A stretch of DNA of 64,000 nt from Desulfobulbaceae bacterium (GCA_019163135.1 JAFLKR010000152.1:1-64000), one strand, 5' to 3'. Shown: positions 46,091 through 56,168, numbered from the stretch's first letter. Notes: generated from the sequence alone by a model not told the origin. Made by a program: numbers and translations.

Positions 46091-47728
46091 ATGCGTTTTT
46101 CCAAATCCAACGATGTTTTGGGAACCACCAACCGAGGAAACCCAGCTGAATCCAGCCTGTGCACCCTGTGTCGTGCCGATTGCACTGGCCAGTGCGAAAC
46201 CTGGAAATCGAGCCTGGTCGGTCGGAAACTGCTTTATCCCCGTGACTTTGGCGTGGTCACTGCCGGCGCCAACAATACCACCCATATAGGCGTTTCCTAC
46301 AACTCACTGCGGATTCAGGGATATGCCTACGGCGCCCACGGCATGGCCCAAGGCCTTTCCAACGATGCCGACAATTGCATTTTCCCCAATGTCGACCTGA
46401 CCACGGAATTTGGCTATGAGGTCAAGACCAAGAGCAAAATCCCGCTAATGACCGGCGCACTGGGCTCCACCTTCATCGCTGCTAAGTATTGGGATTCGTT
46501 TGCCATCGGCGGTGCCTTGGTCGGCATTCCAATCGTGGTCGGCGAGAATGTCGTCGGTGTTGACAAGGCTTCTGAGATCAACAACGGCAAAATCACCAAA
46601 GCGCCTGAGTTGGACCGCCGCATTGACACCTACCTGCGGTATCAGGAAGATTTTGGGGCGATCATCGTCCAATTGAACGTCGAAGACACCAGAAATGGCG
46701 TGGCTGAATATGTGGTCGGCAAATACGGCGACCGCTGTATCGTTGAGCTGAAATGGGGTCAGGGCGCCAAGGATATCGGCGGCGAGATTCAGGTGTCCAG
46801 TATCAAATACGCACAGTTCCTAAAAAATCGCGGTTATATCGTCGATCCCGACCCGACGTCTCCTGAAGTGCAGATGGCCTACGAGAAGGGCGCAATCAAA
46901 TCCTTCGCCCGCCACAGCCGCCTGGGTGGCACCAACCTGACTTCGGTTGAGTTGGTCCAGGAGGATTTCATGAAGTCGGTCGAGTACCTGCGCAAGATCG
47001 GCTTCAAACGCATCTCGCTGAAGACTGGTTCTTATGGCATGGAAGAATTGGCCATGGCCATTAAATTTGCCACCGAGGCCAAACTGGATCTGCTCACTAT
47101 CGACGGTTCCGGTGGCGGCACCGGCATGAGCCCCTGGAACATGATGCAGAGCTGGGGTGTTCCCTCGATCAATCTGCATTCCAAGGCCTATGAGTACGCC
47201 AGCATCCTGGCCGCTCAAGGCAAACGGGTGGTTGACCTCTCCTTTGCCGGCGGATTTGCCCTGGAAGACAGCATCTTCAAAGGACTTGCCTTGGGCGCGC
47301 CCTTTACCAAGTTGATCTGCATGGGACGCGGCATCATGATCCCCGGATTTCTGGGTGCCAACATCGAGGGTGCGATCCATCCGGAGCGTAAAGAAAAAGT
47401 CAACGGCAACTGGGATAAACTGCCGGCCAGCATCCTCGCCATGGGCAGCACCCCAGAAGAGATCTTTGCCTCCTACTACGATGTTCAGAAGAAAGTGGGT
47501 AAGGATGAGATGAAGAATATTCCGTACGGGGCGATCGCTATGTGGACCATGGCGGATAAACTGGCTTGCGGCCTACAGCAATTGATGGCCGGGGCAAGAA
47601 AATTCCAACTCAACAAGGTTACCCGCAACGATCTGTTTGCCGGCAACCGGGAGACGGCGAAAGAAACCGGCATCACCTATATCACCGATGCCAAGGACGA
47701 AATCGCCAAAAAAATTCTAGCAATGTAA
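46091..47728 (+). CDS. FMN-binding glutamate synthase family protein
   Basis: The 545-residue protein corresponds to the synthase (FMN) domain of glutamate synthase without the glutaminase domain. Near the N-terminus is a Cys cluster (SSLCTLCRADCTGQCETW, about residues 21-38). Further motifs are IPLMTGALGSTF, VELKWGQGAKDIGGE, LLTIDGSGGGTGMSPW (the FMN/flavin phosphate and catalytic loop of GltS) and AGGFALEDSIFKGLALGA. Stand-alone forms occur in archaea and anaerobes and may make glutamate or act on other 2-oxoglutarate-dependent substrates. AAGAGG lies six bases before the ATG. Transcription must pass the terminator at 45989-46026, which the upstream ANTAR protein is expected to control. No GltD partner is in the window. 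Confidence 0.92.
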   Translation: MRFSKSNDVLGTTNRGNPAESSLCTLCRADCTGQCETWKSSLVGRKLLYPRDFGVVTAGANNTTHIGVSYNSLRIQGYAYGAHGMAQGLSNDADNCIFPNVDLTTEFGYEVKTKSKIPLMTGALGSTFIAAKYWDSFAIGGALVGIPIVVGENVVGVDKASEINNGKITKAPELDRRIDTYLRYQEDFGAIIVQLNVEDTRNGVAEYVVGKYGDRCIVELKWGQGAKDIGGEIQVSSIKYAQFLKNRGYIVDPDPTSPEVQMAYEKGAIKSFARHSRLGGTNLTSVELVQEDFMKSVEYLRKIGFKRISLKTGSYGMEELAMAIKFATEAKLDLLTIDGSGGGTGMSPWNMMQSWGVPSINLHSKAYEYASILAAQGKRVVDLSFAGGFALEDSIFKGLALGAPFTKLICMGRGIMIPGFLGANIEGAIHPERKEKVNGNWDKLPASILAMGSTPEEIFASYYDVQKKVGKDEMKNIPYGAIAMWTMADKLACGLQQLMAGARKFQLNKVTRNDLFAGNRETAKETGITYITDAKDEIAKKILAM

Positions 47729-47805
47729 GCAAAATTTCGTTTTCCGGGCAGGCGCAACCTGCCCGGAGGGCGATGCCATCGCTGTCTGGCCCGTCGTCGG
47801 ATGCG

Positions 47806-49113
47806 CTACTTAATCTTTATCCACAGGAGTTCCGCCGGGGTGTCACCGGTATTCTCCCATTGTTCCGGGGTATCCTTCTTCAGGTAAATAATATCCCCCA
47901 CCCCTACCTCTTGACTTTGCTCATTGATCTGCACGGTCAGTTTGCCGGCCAGCAGGTAGCCCATCTCTTCACCCTTGTGACTGAAAAAATGATTTGCCAG
48001 TTTCCGGCCCGGTTCGATCCTGACTAAATAGGGCTCCACCCCGGCATCCTTCATGTCCGGCGGTAGAAGCTGCACCCCTTCGACCAGTCCCTTGGGCACC
48101 TTGTCAAAGGTGGCGCTCACCCCCGCACCGCCGCGATAGACACAGCCATTATGCGCAGTGGCAAAGCCGTCGAAAAACGAACCAACCTCGACTGAAAGGC
48201 TTTCCGCCATACGAAACAGCGCCGGTATCGAAGGGTAAATGAGATTTTTCTCCACCTGGGATATACTGCTAGGGGTCACACCGGTTTTTTCCGCCAGTTC
48301 TTTTTGCGAGAGTCCCTGTTTTTTCCGAACCGCCTTAATCCTGGCACCGAGATCGAATCGTTCTGGCAGGGGCTTGGCCAGATCGAAGGCGACCTCTGCA
48401 TCTTCACAGCTAAAGGTCTGGGCCTCGTTGAGAAACTTTGAGTTGCGCTTCTCCGCTTTCAGTATCTTGAGCGCCGGCTTACCGTTTTTCACCGACAAAT
48501 CGATTGCCACCTGGGCTATCTTATTGATATTAGCTTTCAAACGGTTTGAGTGGGCGCTTTTTTCAATGACCCAGTATGCAATAGTCTCCAGTTCATAGAG
48601 CCGGGGACAGGTCCGGGCATAGAATTTCAAGACCTGCTCCTCGCCGCCCCAAAGATCTTGCATGCCGGTCAAACTATCCATGATAAACCGAATATCGCCG
48701 GACAGATTACTGTGCAGACCGTAGATGGCCTCGCCGACCAAGGCGGGGTTGGTGGGATCATTGACTTTGATCACCTGATGCGGCCACTGAGCCCCGTCCT
48801 TTTCGTAAAATTTGTTAAAAACCTCGGAGCTATCCCCTTTTCCGTTAGTGAAACAGTCCAGGATGGTGAAATGCTGACTCTCAGCCAATGGCCCGAGAAA
48901 GGCCACCACATTTTTGGGACTGCGATCAAAGCTGACATAGATCGTCGGTTTTTTATGAGCGAGCGACTCACGGATAAAATTTACGCAAAAGGCTGCGGAA
49001 AAACTGCCGGCATCTTCATACCACAGGACGTTATCGCCGATATATAAATCGCCCAACAGACTGTCGAGTTGCGTGATTCCGGAGGAAACCCGTTTCTTTT
49101 TAATGGTATCCAT
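47806..49113 (-). CDS. KaiC-like domain fused to XRE helix-turn-helix and cupin
   Basis: The 435-residue protein has three parts. Residues 1-240 look like a KaiC/RadA-type RecA fold (SSGITQLDSLLGDLYIGDN, then later FIMDSLTGMQDL). The nucleotide-binding loop reads WYEDAGSFSAAF, without the GKT/S of Walker A, so ATP binding is probably lost. Residues about 255-310 are an XRE helix-turn-helix (RIKAVRKKQGLSQKELAEKT). Residues about 345-433 are a cupin (EPGRKLANHFFSHKGEEMGY). XRE-cupin regulators are common; the KaiC-like front part is unusual. It is convergent with the glutamate-synthase-like gene. The effector is unknown. Confidence 0.85.
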   Translation of the reverse strand: MDTIKKKRVSSGITQLDSLLGDLYIGDNVLWYEDAGSFSAAFCVNFIRESLAHKKPTIYVSFDRSPKNVVAFLGPLAESQHFTILDCFTNGKGDSSEVFNKFYEKDGAQWPHQVIKVNDPTNPALVGEAIYGLHSNLSGDIRFIMDSLTGMQDLWGGEEQVLKFYARTCPRLYELETIAYWVIEKSAHSNRLKANINKIAQVAIDLSVKNGKPALKILKAEKRNSKFLNEAQTFSCEDAEVAFDLAKPLPERFDLGARIKAVRKKQGLSQKELAEKTGVTPSSISQVEKNLIYPSIPALFRMAESLSVEVGSFFDGFATAHNGCVYRGGAGVSATFDKVPKGLVEGVQLLPPDMKDAGVEPYLVRIEPGRKLANHFFSHKGEEMGYLLAGKLTVQINEQSQEVGVGDIIYLKKDTPEQWENTGDTPAELLWIKIK

Positions 49114-49130
49114 GGTCGTTTCTAGCAGAA

Positions 49131-50981
49131 TTACTCGGTGGCGTGGGCCATCACCCGCATATATTCATCATGCCGATCCATCCGGTCGTCGATTAACTTG
49201 TTTTCCGCAAAAGCACAGGAGCGCTCCTTGCAATATGCCCCCTTGGAGATATAGTTGAGAACCATGGCCGGCACATCATAATGGTGGATTGTGGCGTATT
49301 TTTTGGCCTTGCCGTCCTCGACAATTAAAATGCGGTTCATATGAATACTCCCATCTTTATTGTTGAGATATCGCAATTTATCAAAACTCATCTTACCATA
49401 TTGCCCTGGGGGAACGTGGTCGCTGACTAAAATGATCAAACTTTTTTCATCGATCTCAAGCAGACGGTTGACATAGTCGGCCACTGCCTCGGAACGGTAA
49501 AAAATCTGGTTGGCGGCCATCTCCAAATGATGATCCTTAAACGAGGACAGCATTTTCAGCACCAAGGGCCGTTTTTTCTCATTAAGGATATGCGGAAAAT
49601 GACCGTAGACCGTCATCAGATAGTTGAACAGCGGCGGGCCATCGTTGTCTTTGATAAAAGGAGCAATAAACTCAAGGTTTTGATTAAAAAAAGTACTGTC
49701 GAACATATAGCCCATCTCGCCGACTGTATCCCCGAGTGCCAGATAGCTGTCACTGCCAGTCAAATAATCCTTGGGGAAATATATCTTGCCGAACCCCATG
49801 CCCTTATAGGCAATGGGTTCGTTAAAAAAACTTGGATTATAGGCATTTGAGGCAATGGTCTGGTAACCGGCAAGTTGCAAGGTACCCGGCAGACAGTAGG
49901 CCTGGGCACCGGTAAAGCCATTGAACTCCACCCCTGCCAGTTCTTCAAAAGCGGGCACACCGCACAGTATCTCGAATTCGGCCTGCGCCGTTTTCCCACC
50001 GACAACCGGGGAAATCGAAAAACCCATTTTATTACCGAACATTTTTTTGAAACTCGGGTGGAAGGGATCCTTGGTGTAGGTCGCGCCCTTGAACAGGGTA
50101 GGATCGATGAAGCTCTCCATCACAATCAAATGGACATTGCGATTGTTGCCGTTGGTTCGGACCCAGTCGGCCAATTTCTGGGCTTGCTGCTCATATCCCT
50201 CGCGGTTGCGAAACGTCTCCGTTTTAGCCTGCGAGTTTTTACGCTCAGCCTCCCGGTAGAGCAGCATCATGAAACGGCCGTTATTCTCCATGCTCACCGC
50301 GTCAGACCAGTAAATAATCTCGCGGCCCACCTTGTTGTACCCGGCAACGTATTGCTGCGGGTAGTATTCAGCCGCACCGATCAACCCCAACACCGGCAGC
50401 AAGCCAGCGATAATGACGATATACTTGCGCAGATGAATCGACCAGATAAAATATCCCAAGGGGATAACAACGGCGACAATAAGCAAGGCAATATGCTTGA
50501 GCGTCAGCACCTTGAGTAACTCTGGGACCTCGGCCAACTCGGAAATACGGAAGACATTGCTGTACATCAGGTAATAAATATCCTGCCCGACATACATGAG
50601 CAAAAGCGGAACCGCCGCCAACAGCGCCTGCCATCGCGATGGTCGCAGGATCATATTAAAGTAGCAATACAGATAAAAAACCAGCACCGATTCGAGGTAC
50701 TGCTGATTAAGCGCAAAGGATCCATCGACCCTGAAAAACGCTATTCCTCCCGGACAGCCCAAATACTTGACCACCAGAGAGTACGCGAATGAACCCAAAA
50801 GAAAGGCTGTATATCGGTTGATAAACAGATAAACTATCCCGCTCAGGACATAACGCGCCTTAAACGCAATAGCTGCAGAAAAACCACTCGTTGTCATGAA
50901 TGTGCCTAGTATAATTCCGGTGTTTTGTTCAGGAACAAGAAATGAGGTGAAGTACCATCGACAGAGGATTTCCAAGACCAA
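49131..50981 (-). CDS. LTA synthase-like sulfatase-family membrane enzyme
   Basis: From the TTG at 50981, preceded by AAGG, the protein has 616 residues; an ATG at 50897 would remove 28 residues and keeps all motifs. The N-terminal third has about five membrane segments. The C-terminal catalytic domain is of the alkaline-phosphatase/sulfatase type found in lipoteichoic-acid synthases and phosphoglycerol transferases. It has LIVMESFIDP (metal ligand Glu), GGKTAQAEFEILCG (likely catalytic Thr), VYGHFPH, and ILVSDHVPPG with metal-binding Asp and His. It most likely moves phosphoglycerol-type groups onto a membrane or surface glycan in the periplasm. It lies 17 bases upstream of the KaiC-like gene on the same strand. 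Confidence 0.87.
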   Translation of the reverse strand: MVLEILCRWYFTSFLVPEQNTGIILGTFMTTSGFSAAIAFKARYVLSGIVYLFINRYTAFLLGSFAYSLVVKYLGCPGGIAFFRVDGSFALNQQYLESVLVFYLYCYFNMILRPSRWQALLAAVPLLLMYVGQDIYYLMYSNVFRISELAEVPELLKVLTLKHIALLIVAVVIPLGYFIWSIHLRKYIVIIAGLLPVLGLIGAAEYYPQQYVAGYNKVGREIIYWSDAVSMENNGRFMMLLYREAERKNSQAKTETFRNREGYEQQAQKLADWVRTNGNNRNVHLIVMESFIDPTLFKGATYTKDPFHPSFKKMFGNKMGFSISPVVGGKTAQAEFEILCGVPAFEELAGVEFNGFTGAQAYCLPGTLQLAGYQTIASNAYNPSFFNEPIAYKGMGFGKIYFPKDYLTGSDSYLALGDTVGEMGYMFDSTFFNQNLEFIAPFIKDNDGPPLFNYLMTVYGHFPHILNEKKRPLVLKMLSSFKDHHLEMAANQIFYRSEAVADYVNRLLEIDEKSLIILVSDHVPPGQYGKMSFDKLRYLNNKDGSIHMNRILIVEDGKAKKYATIHHYDVPAMVLNYISKGAYCKERSCAFAENKLIDDRMDRHDEYMRVMAHATE

Positions 50982-51281
50982 TAAAACCTTGGAAGTTACA
51001 ATGATATACTATTTTAATGCAAGGCTAATCCGTCAATAATATTTTTCAATTAAGCATATCGATTCCGCTTTCCGGACGACAATCAGGCCCCAATTCGGTG
51101 GCAGCAAGAAGTCGACCATAGAACAGGCTTTTTTCCGGCGAAGAAACCAACCTCCATAATACTATTCTCTTTTTCCAACGCCCCGCCAAAACCTGTTTGA
51201 CAAGGCCACTATTGCTCAGTAATGGTTGGCATCTGTTTTGTTGATTGTCATTTCACCTTTTTTTAACCAAAGGAACTGATC
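50982..51281. other. Intergenic region between divergent genes
   Basis: These 300 bases separate the LTA-synthase-like gene and the divergent acyl-CoA ligase gene. They hold both promoters; AAAGGA near 51269 serves the ligase ATG. I see no open frame or repeat. Confidence 0.5.
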
Positions 51282-52922
51282 ATGACCGCCACCCTCATCC
51301 AGCACACCGCCTCGGCCTACGCCTATCCCTTGCTGATTAAAAACCTGTTCAGCGCCCCGGTGGTTGACAATCCTGACCAGGAGATCGTATACCGCGACCA
51401 ACTCCGCTACACCTACCGCGACCTGCACCAGCGCGTCAATCGGCTGGCCAATACCCTGGTAGCCCTGGGGGTTAAACCGGGGGATACGGTGGCGGTGATG
51501 GATTGGGACTCGCACCGCTACCTTGAATGCTTTTTTGCCGTACCGATGCTTGGAGCCGTCCTTCATACCATCAATGTCCGGCTTTCGGCGGAACAGATAC
51601 TCTACACCATCGATCATGCCGAGGATGATTTTCTTTTGGTTAACGATGAATTTCTTCCCATCATCGAGCAGATCAAAGGCCGCATCGATACGATCAAGTG
51701 CTATGTCCTGCTGACGGACCTCGATACCCCACCCCAAACCACCATTCCCCTGGCTGGCGAATACGAGGCTCTGCTCGCCGAGGCGGGCACGGCCTTTGAC
51801 TTTGAGGACTTCGACGAGAACACCCGAGCCACTACCTTTTACACCACCGGCACCACCGGCATGCCCAAGGGCGTCTACTTCAGCCACCGCCAACTGGTGC
51901 TCCATACCCTGGGTGTCCTGGCTTCCCTCGGCACCCCGACCGTCCAAGGCCGTTTCCATCAACAGGATGTCTACATGCCGCTGACCCCAATGTTTCATGT
52001 CCACGCCTGGGGCCTGCCCTATGTCGCCACCGCGCTGGGGGTCAAACAGGTCTATCCCGGCAAATACGCTCCCGGAGCGGTATTGCAGTTGATCGTCCGG
52101 GAGGGGGTCACTTTTTCCCACTGTGTTCCCACCATCATGCACATGCTGATCAACCACCCGAGTTTCGACGAACTCGACCTCTCCCATTGGAAGGTAATGA
52201 TCGGCGGCTCCGCCCTGACCAAGGTCATGTGCCAGAAGGTTCTGGATCATGGCATCGATATCTTCACCGGCTACGGCATGTCGGAAACCTGCCCGATCCT
52301 CACTATGGCCCACGTCAGCAGGGAGGACCTTGACGCCACCGAGGAAGTGAACATCCGCTGTAAAACCGGACGGCCGATCCCACTGGTGCAAATGCGGTTG
52401 GTTGACGAACAGATGAATGATATCGAAAAAGACGGCGAGCAGGTCGGCGAAATTGTGGTTCGTGCACCCTGGCTGACCCAAGGGTACCTCAAAGATCAGC
52501 GCAATTCGGAAAACCTCTGGCGCGGCGGCTATCTGCACACCGGCGATGTGGCCAACATCAACCACCAGAATTACGTCGGTATCACCGACCGAATCAAGGA
52601 CGTAATCAAGACTGGGGGTGAATGGCTGAGCTCGCTTGAACTCGAGGATGTCATCGGTCTCCACCCGGCAATCGCCGAGGTGGCGGTCATCGGCATGATC
52701 GATAAAAAATGGGGGGAACGCCCCTTGGCCCTGGTGGTACCGAAAAAGGATGCGACCCTCCCCACGCCCCGCCAGTTAATCAGTCATATCTGTCAGTTCA
52801 TCGACAAAGGCTTGCTTTCCAAACAAGCCATGCTGATTAAAATCAAGGTGGTCGATGCCATCGACAAAACCACTGTCGGCAAAACCGACAAAAGGACGCT
52901 GCGGGTCAAGCACCTGAGCTGA
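51282..52922 (+). CDS. Medium/long-chain acyl-CoA ligase (AMP-forming)
   Basis: The 546-residue protein has the ANL-superfamily motifs: [12 protein letters not shown] (phosphate loop) at about 186-197, [39 protein letters not shown] (the Asp and Arg that bind AMP and hinge) and [15 protein letters not shown] with, near the C-terminus, the catalytic Lys in VGKTDKR. It activates a fatty acid to acyl-CoA with ATP in the cytoplasm. Chain length is not clear. Its 3' end overlaps the convergent SulP gene by 17 bases. Confidence 0.94.
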   Translation: MTATLIQHTASAYAYPLLIKNLFSAPVVDNPDQEIVYRDQLRYTYRDLHQRVNRLANTLVALGVKPGDTVAVMDWDSHRYLECFFAVPMLGAVLHTINVRLSAEQILYTIDHAEDDFLLVNDEFLPIIEQIKGRIDTIKCYVLLTDLDTPPQTTIPLAGEYEALLAEAGTAFDFEDFDENTRATTFYTTGTTGMPKGVYFSHRQLVLHTLGVLASLGTPTVQGRFHQQDVYMPLTPMFHVHAWGLPYVATALGVKQVYPGKYAPGAVLQLIVREGVTFSHCVPTIMHMLINHPSFDELDLSHWKVMIGGSALTKVMCQKVLDHGIDIFTGYGMSETCPILTMAHVSREDLDATEEVNIRCKTGRPIPLVQMRLVDEQMNDIEKDGEQVGEIVVRAPWLTQGYLKDQRNSENLWRGGYLHTGDVANINHQNYVGITDRIKDVIKTGGEWLSSLELEDVIGLHPAIAEVAVIGMIDKKWGERPLALVVPKKDATLPTPRQLISHICQFIDKGLLSKQAMLIKIKVVDAIDKTTVGKTDKRTLRVKHLS

Positions 52923-55053
52923 CAAACTCTGCCTCACGGTAGAGGGCAGAACACAGGGCATCCCCCTTGGCATCTTCACCCAACCGTCGGCAGATAGCAG
53001 TCAGTGCCTGGTCTTCGGTGGCAAAAATATTGGCTTCCCCGACGAACCCGAACAGCCCGGTAGCCCGCATCACGTCCAGGATCTGTTTCTTCAGGCCGGA
53101 AAAAATCAGTTCCACACCGGTTTCCTGCAATCGGGCCACCAGGGTAAGGAGCATCTCCTCGCCCGAAGAGTCGATATAGTTGATCGCATCACCGACCACC
53201 AGCAGATAGCGGGCTTCCCGGTTCTCCGCCAAAGCGCCCAGCACGGCCTCTTCAAAGTGGGCCACATTGGCAAAGTAGAGCGAACCGTCGAAACGAATGG
53301 CCACCACCCGCGTCGAGGTGATCAGGTTGGGGTGGACCTTGATATCCCGCAGGGTACCGTCGTCATGACGGCCAAGGATGGCAACCCGCGGCGCCATGGT
53401 GCGATAAAGGTAGAGCCCGATGGCCAAGGCGGTGCCGATCACAATCCCCTTATCGAGATGTGGTGCGGCCAGCAGGGTTATCACGAAGGTGACCAAGGCC
53501 ACAACGCCATCGGGACGACTGGCCTTCCAGGTATGCGTCAAGGCTCGGGGAGTGATCAGTCCGGCTACCGCCAACAGAATGATTACCGCCAGCACCGCCT
53601 TAGGCAAGTGGTAGATGCAGGGCGTGAGAAACAAGAGGGTGACAGCGACAAAGATGCCGTTAAAAACCATGGCGAAACCGGTCGTTGCCCCGGCCTGCAG
53701 GTTGATGGCTGAACCGGTGAACGAACCGCTGGCTGGATAGGCCTGGAACAAAGAACCGCCGATGTTGGCCAACCCCTGGCCGATCAATTCCTGGTTGGGA
53801 TCAACGCGCTGCTTTGACTTGCCGGCCATGGCCTTGGCCATGGAAATGGACTCCATAAAGGCCACCAGGGCAATGATCAAGGCAGCGGTCAGCAATTGGA
53901 GCATGCCATCGAGGCTAAAAGTAGGCAGACGAAACGAAGGCAGGCCGGCAGGAATCTTGCCGACCACGTCACCGCCACCTACCAGCTTCAATTCCCCCTT
54001 CTCGATCTTCTTGATGTGCCACCGACGCCCGTCGGTCTCCACTCCGGTTGGCACCTTGCCCGTTTCATAAAGAAACGCGGGCCGCCCCTCTCCGGCCTTG
54101 GTCCGAACGAAATAGAGCAGACGGGTATCACGCGACCGTTTGTTATTTTCAACCTCAATCGCCAAAATGTCGAGCTTCAATAAATCGAGTTGATACCGCA
54201 AATCAGCGGCGGACCTCGTATCCTTGGCTTTTTCAGCCTGACGCAACTGTGCGGAAAGACTGGTGACACTGGCATTCAACTCCCCAATCCGCTGGAGAGA
54301 TCCGTTGTAGCTGCTCACCAGTTCCCTGGCCCCCGGGGTGACGATCTCGCTGATTTTACCGCTGGAATTGTATTCGTAGCCTATTAGTCCACTCACCAGG
54401 GTGGTGACCGCCACGGCTATAAGGACGCTGGATTTGGCCAAAATCGACACTTTTTTCATCACCAGCATCAGAACGAGACTCCCCGCCGACATGACCAGCG
54501 TGGGCCAATGGGTCTGGGGAAGGAACTTAAGCATCTCCCAGATATCTTTGAGGAAAAAATCGGTTCGTCCCTTGGGGATCCCGAGCAGCATATCCAACTG
54601 GGAAAGGCCGATGATAATGGCCGCCGCGTTCATGAAACCGAGCACCACCGGGTGGGAGACAAAGTTGACTACGCTGCCGAGTTTGACCACCCCAAGGGTG
54701 AGTTGGATACAGCCGACCAGCAGGGTGAGCAGCAGGGCCAGACTGATATACTCCTCGGTGTAGGGCAAGGCCAAGGGGGTGACGGCGGCGGCAGTCATGA
54801 GCGAGACTATCGCGACCGGACCGGTAGCCAACTGCCGTGACGAGCCCCATAAGGCCCCCAGGATGGCGGGCACAAAGGCTGCGTAAAGGCCGAATTGGAG
54901 CGGCAGACCGGAAAGCTGGGCATAGGCCATCGCCTTGGGTACCAGCACCAGCGCACCGGTTATCCCGGCGACCAGATCGCCTCGCAGGATGAGCGTGGAC
55001 ACTGGAAACCACGCGAGAAAAGGAAAAAAGCGCAATGCCAACTTATTTGCCAT
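52906..55053 (-). CDS. SulP/SLC26 anion transporter with STAS domain and a large insertion
   Basis: This 715-residue transporter is about 150 residues longer than a normal SulP. Membrane segments occupy about 15-225 and 378-560, with the family motif LVLVPKAMAYAQLSGLP. The C-terminal STAS domain covers about 580-690 (IRFDGSLYFANVAHFEE and INYIDSSGEEML). An extra block lies at about 235-365, before IPAGLPSFRLP; it includes a coiled coil (about 250-305). SulP carriers move sulfate, bicarbonate or other anions, the latter two both plausible here. A universal stress protein gene lies 60 bases upstream on the same strand, suggesting an operon. Confidence 0.9.
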   Translation of the reverse strand: MANKLALRFFPFLAWFPVSTLILRGDLVAGITGALVLVPKAMAYAQLSGLPLQFGLYAAFVPAILGALWGSSRQLATGPVAIVSLMTAAAVTPLALPYTEEYISLALLLTLLVGCIQLTLGVVKLGSVVNFVSHPVVLGFMNAAAIIIGLSQLDMLLGIPKGRTDFFLKDIWEMLKFLPQTHWPTLVMSAGSLVLMLVMKKVSILAKSSVLIAVAVTTLVSGLIGYEYNSSGKISEIVTPGARELVSSYNGSLQRIGELNASVTSLSAQLRQAEKAKDTRSAADLRYQLDLLKLDILAIEVENNKRSRDTRLLYFVRTKAGEGRPAFLYETGKVPTGVETDGRRWHIKKIEKGELKLVGGGDVVGKIPAGLPSFRLPTFSLDGMLQLLTAALIIALVAFMESISMAKAMAGKSKQRVDPNQELIGQGLANIGGSLFQAYPASGSFTGSAINLQAGATTGFAMVFNGIFVAVTLLFLTPCIYHLPKAVLAVIILLAVAGLITPRALTHTWKASRPDGVVALVTFVITLLAAPHLDKGIVIGTALAIGLYLYRTMAPRVAILGRHDDGTLRDIKVHPNLITSTRVVAIRFDGSLYFANVAHFEEAVLGALAENREARYLLVVGDAINYIDSSGEEMLLTLVARLQETGVELIFSGLKKQILDVMRATGLFGFVGEANIFATEDQALTAICRRLGEDAKGDALCSALYREAEFVSSGA

Positions 55054-55113
55054 TATCCAACCTTTCGAAGGATGCTGTTAAACGGTTATTGCGGAGCCCG
55101 CGGTATGCAGCCC

Positions 55114-55968
55114 TCAGGCGGTAACCACCAGCACGGCGCAGTGGGCCCGGCCAATCACGTTTTCGGTCACGTTTCCCTTGAACATCTTGATCACCCCGCC
55201 CCTCCCCGGCGCCCCAAGCAGGATCATATCCACCTCCTGCTCGCGCGCCGCGGCCACGATTGCTTTTGCCGGATCCCCCCCCACCTGCACCAGGGGGAAA
55301 CAAGGGGTCGACAGTCCTTCCAAGCGGACCTGGGCACAGACAGCATCGACCATCTCCTGGGCCGGCAATCGATCCTCCTCCCGTTTAACCACCGCCGTGA
55401 CGGTCAATTGCTCGAGGGTGGCGCAACTGCGTCCCAAGCTCAAGGCTTCCTCCACCGCCCGCTGGCTGTTGGGCGAACTGTTGACCGCCAACAGGACCCG
55501 ACTACCGGTAATGATAAAATCTTTGGGCGCTACCAGCACTCGCGGAAACCCCTGGTCGATGACCTTGGCGGTCATCTTGCCCACCAGGAGCGACAAGCGG
55601 CCGCTCTTACCATGCCGCCCCATGAGAATGATGTCGGCCTTTCGCAATCGGGCCTGTTCGACAATGGTCTTCTCCGGCTTACTGGAGCCGACCACCACGA
55701 TTTCAATTTCCACCCCGCTGTCTCGAGCCAGATTGCGGATATGATCCAGATGGGGCACCAATTCCTGCTGTCCCTGCCTGACGGCAAAATTGGCGGCACT
55801 GATCGATTCGACCTGGGTGCTGATCACATGAAGTACAACCACCCGTCCCCGATAAGTCTGCCCGAAAAAAATAGCCTCCTGCACGGCGCCCTCGCTGAAG
55901 TGAGAACCATCGGTGGCAAGCAGTAAGGTTTTGGTCTCACCGAGTAGACAGGTGGAAAATCGCTCCAT
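55114..55968 (-). CDS. Tandem universal stress protein (UspA-type)
   Basis: I use the ATG at 55968, preceded by GGAG with five bases of spacing; the product has 284 residues. It has two Usp domains: the first begins TKTLLLATDGSHFSEGA, and the second ends with the nucleotide-binding loop LGAPGRGGVIKMFKGNVTEN. The loop has Asn where Ser or Thr is usual. Usp proteins bind ATP or AMP and modulate stress responses. SulP transporters are often encoded next to Usp proteins, or fused to them, and the 60-base gap to the transporter gene fits such a pairing. Confidence 0.9.
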   Translation of the reverse strand: MERFSTCLLGETKTLLLATDGSHFSEGAVQEAIFFGQTYRGRVVVLHVISTQVESISAANFAVRQGQQELVPHLDHIRNLARDSGVEIEIVVVGSSKPEKTIVEQARLRKADIILMGRHGKSGRLSLLVGKMTAKVIDQGFPRVLVAPKDFIITGSRVLLAVNSSPNSQRAVEEALSLGRSCATLEQLTVTAVVKREEDRLPAQEMVDAVCAQVRLEGLSTPCFPLVQVGGDPAKAIVAAAREQEVDMILLGAPGRGGVIKMFKGNVTENVIGRAHCAVLVVTA

Positions 55969-56132
55969 GGAGACTCCGTAGATAAGAATTTTAAATTCCA
56001 AGGCAAAATACCACTGTTACGACGCCTAAACAAGCGCCCCGTGCACTAGGGAATCCAACACCAGCGGAGACTTTGCCTGGGGATTCCGCCGCTCTTTAAA
56101 AATCGAGCAACGCTTCTCTCTTGCCAAAAAAT

Positions 56133-56168
56133 AAAAAAAACCGGCCATGCCTTACTTCGCATAACCGG
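56133..56168 (-). terminator. Terminator after creA
   Basis: On the minus strand CCGGTTATGC pairs with GCATGGCCGG (two G-U pairs) over an eight-base loop and is followed by eight T. It lies about 90 bases after the creA stop and marks the end of the leuA-creA transcript. Confidence 0.85.

Noticed and set aside
47743-47767. Perfect ten-pair GC hairpin between the glutamate-synthase-like gene and the convergent KaiC-like gene
   Set aside because: No T-run follows on either strand, so it does not meet the standard for an intrinsic terminator; it may still help transcripts end.
51216-52664. Long open frame of 482 codons on the minus strand
   Set aside because: It lies wholly inside the acyl-CoA ligase gene, which has all family motifs on the plus strand; the frame is a codon-bias shadow.
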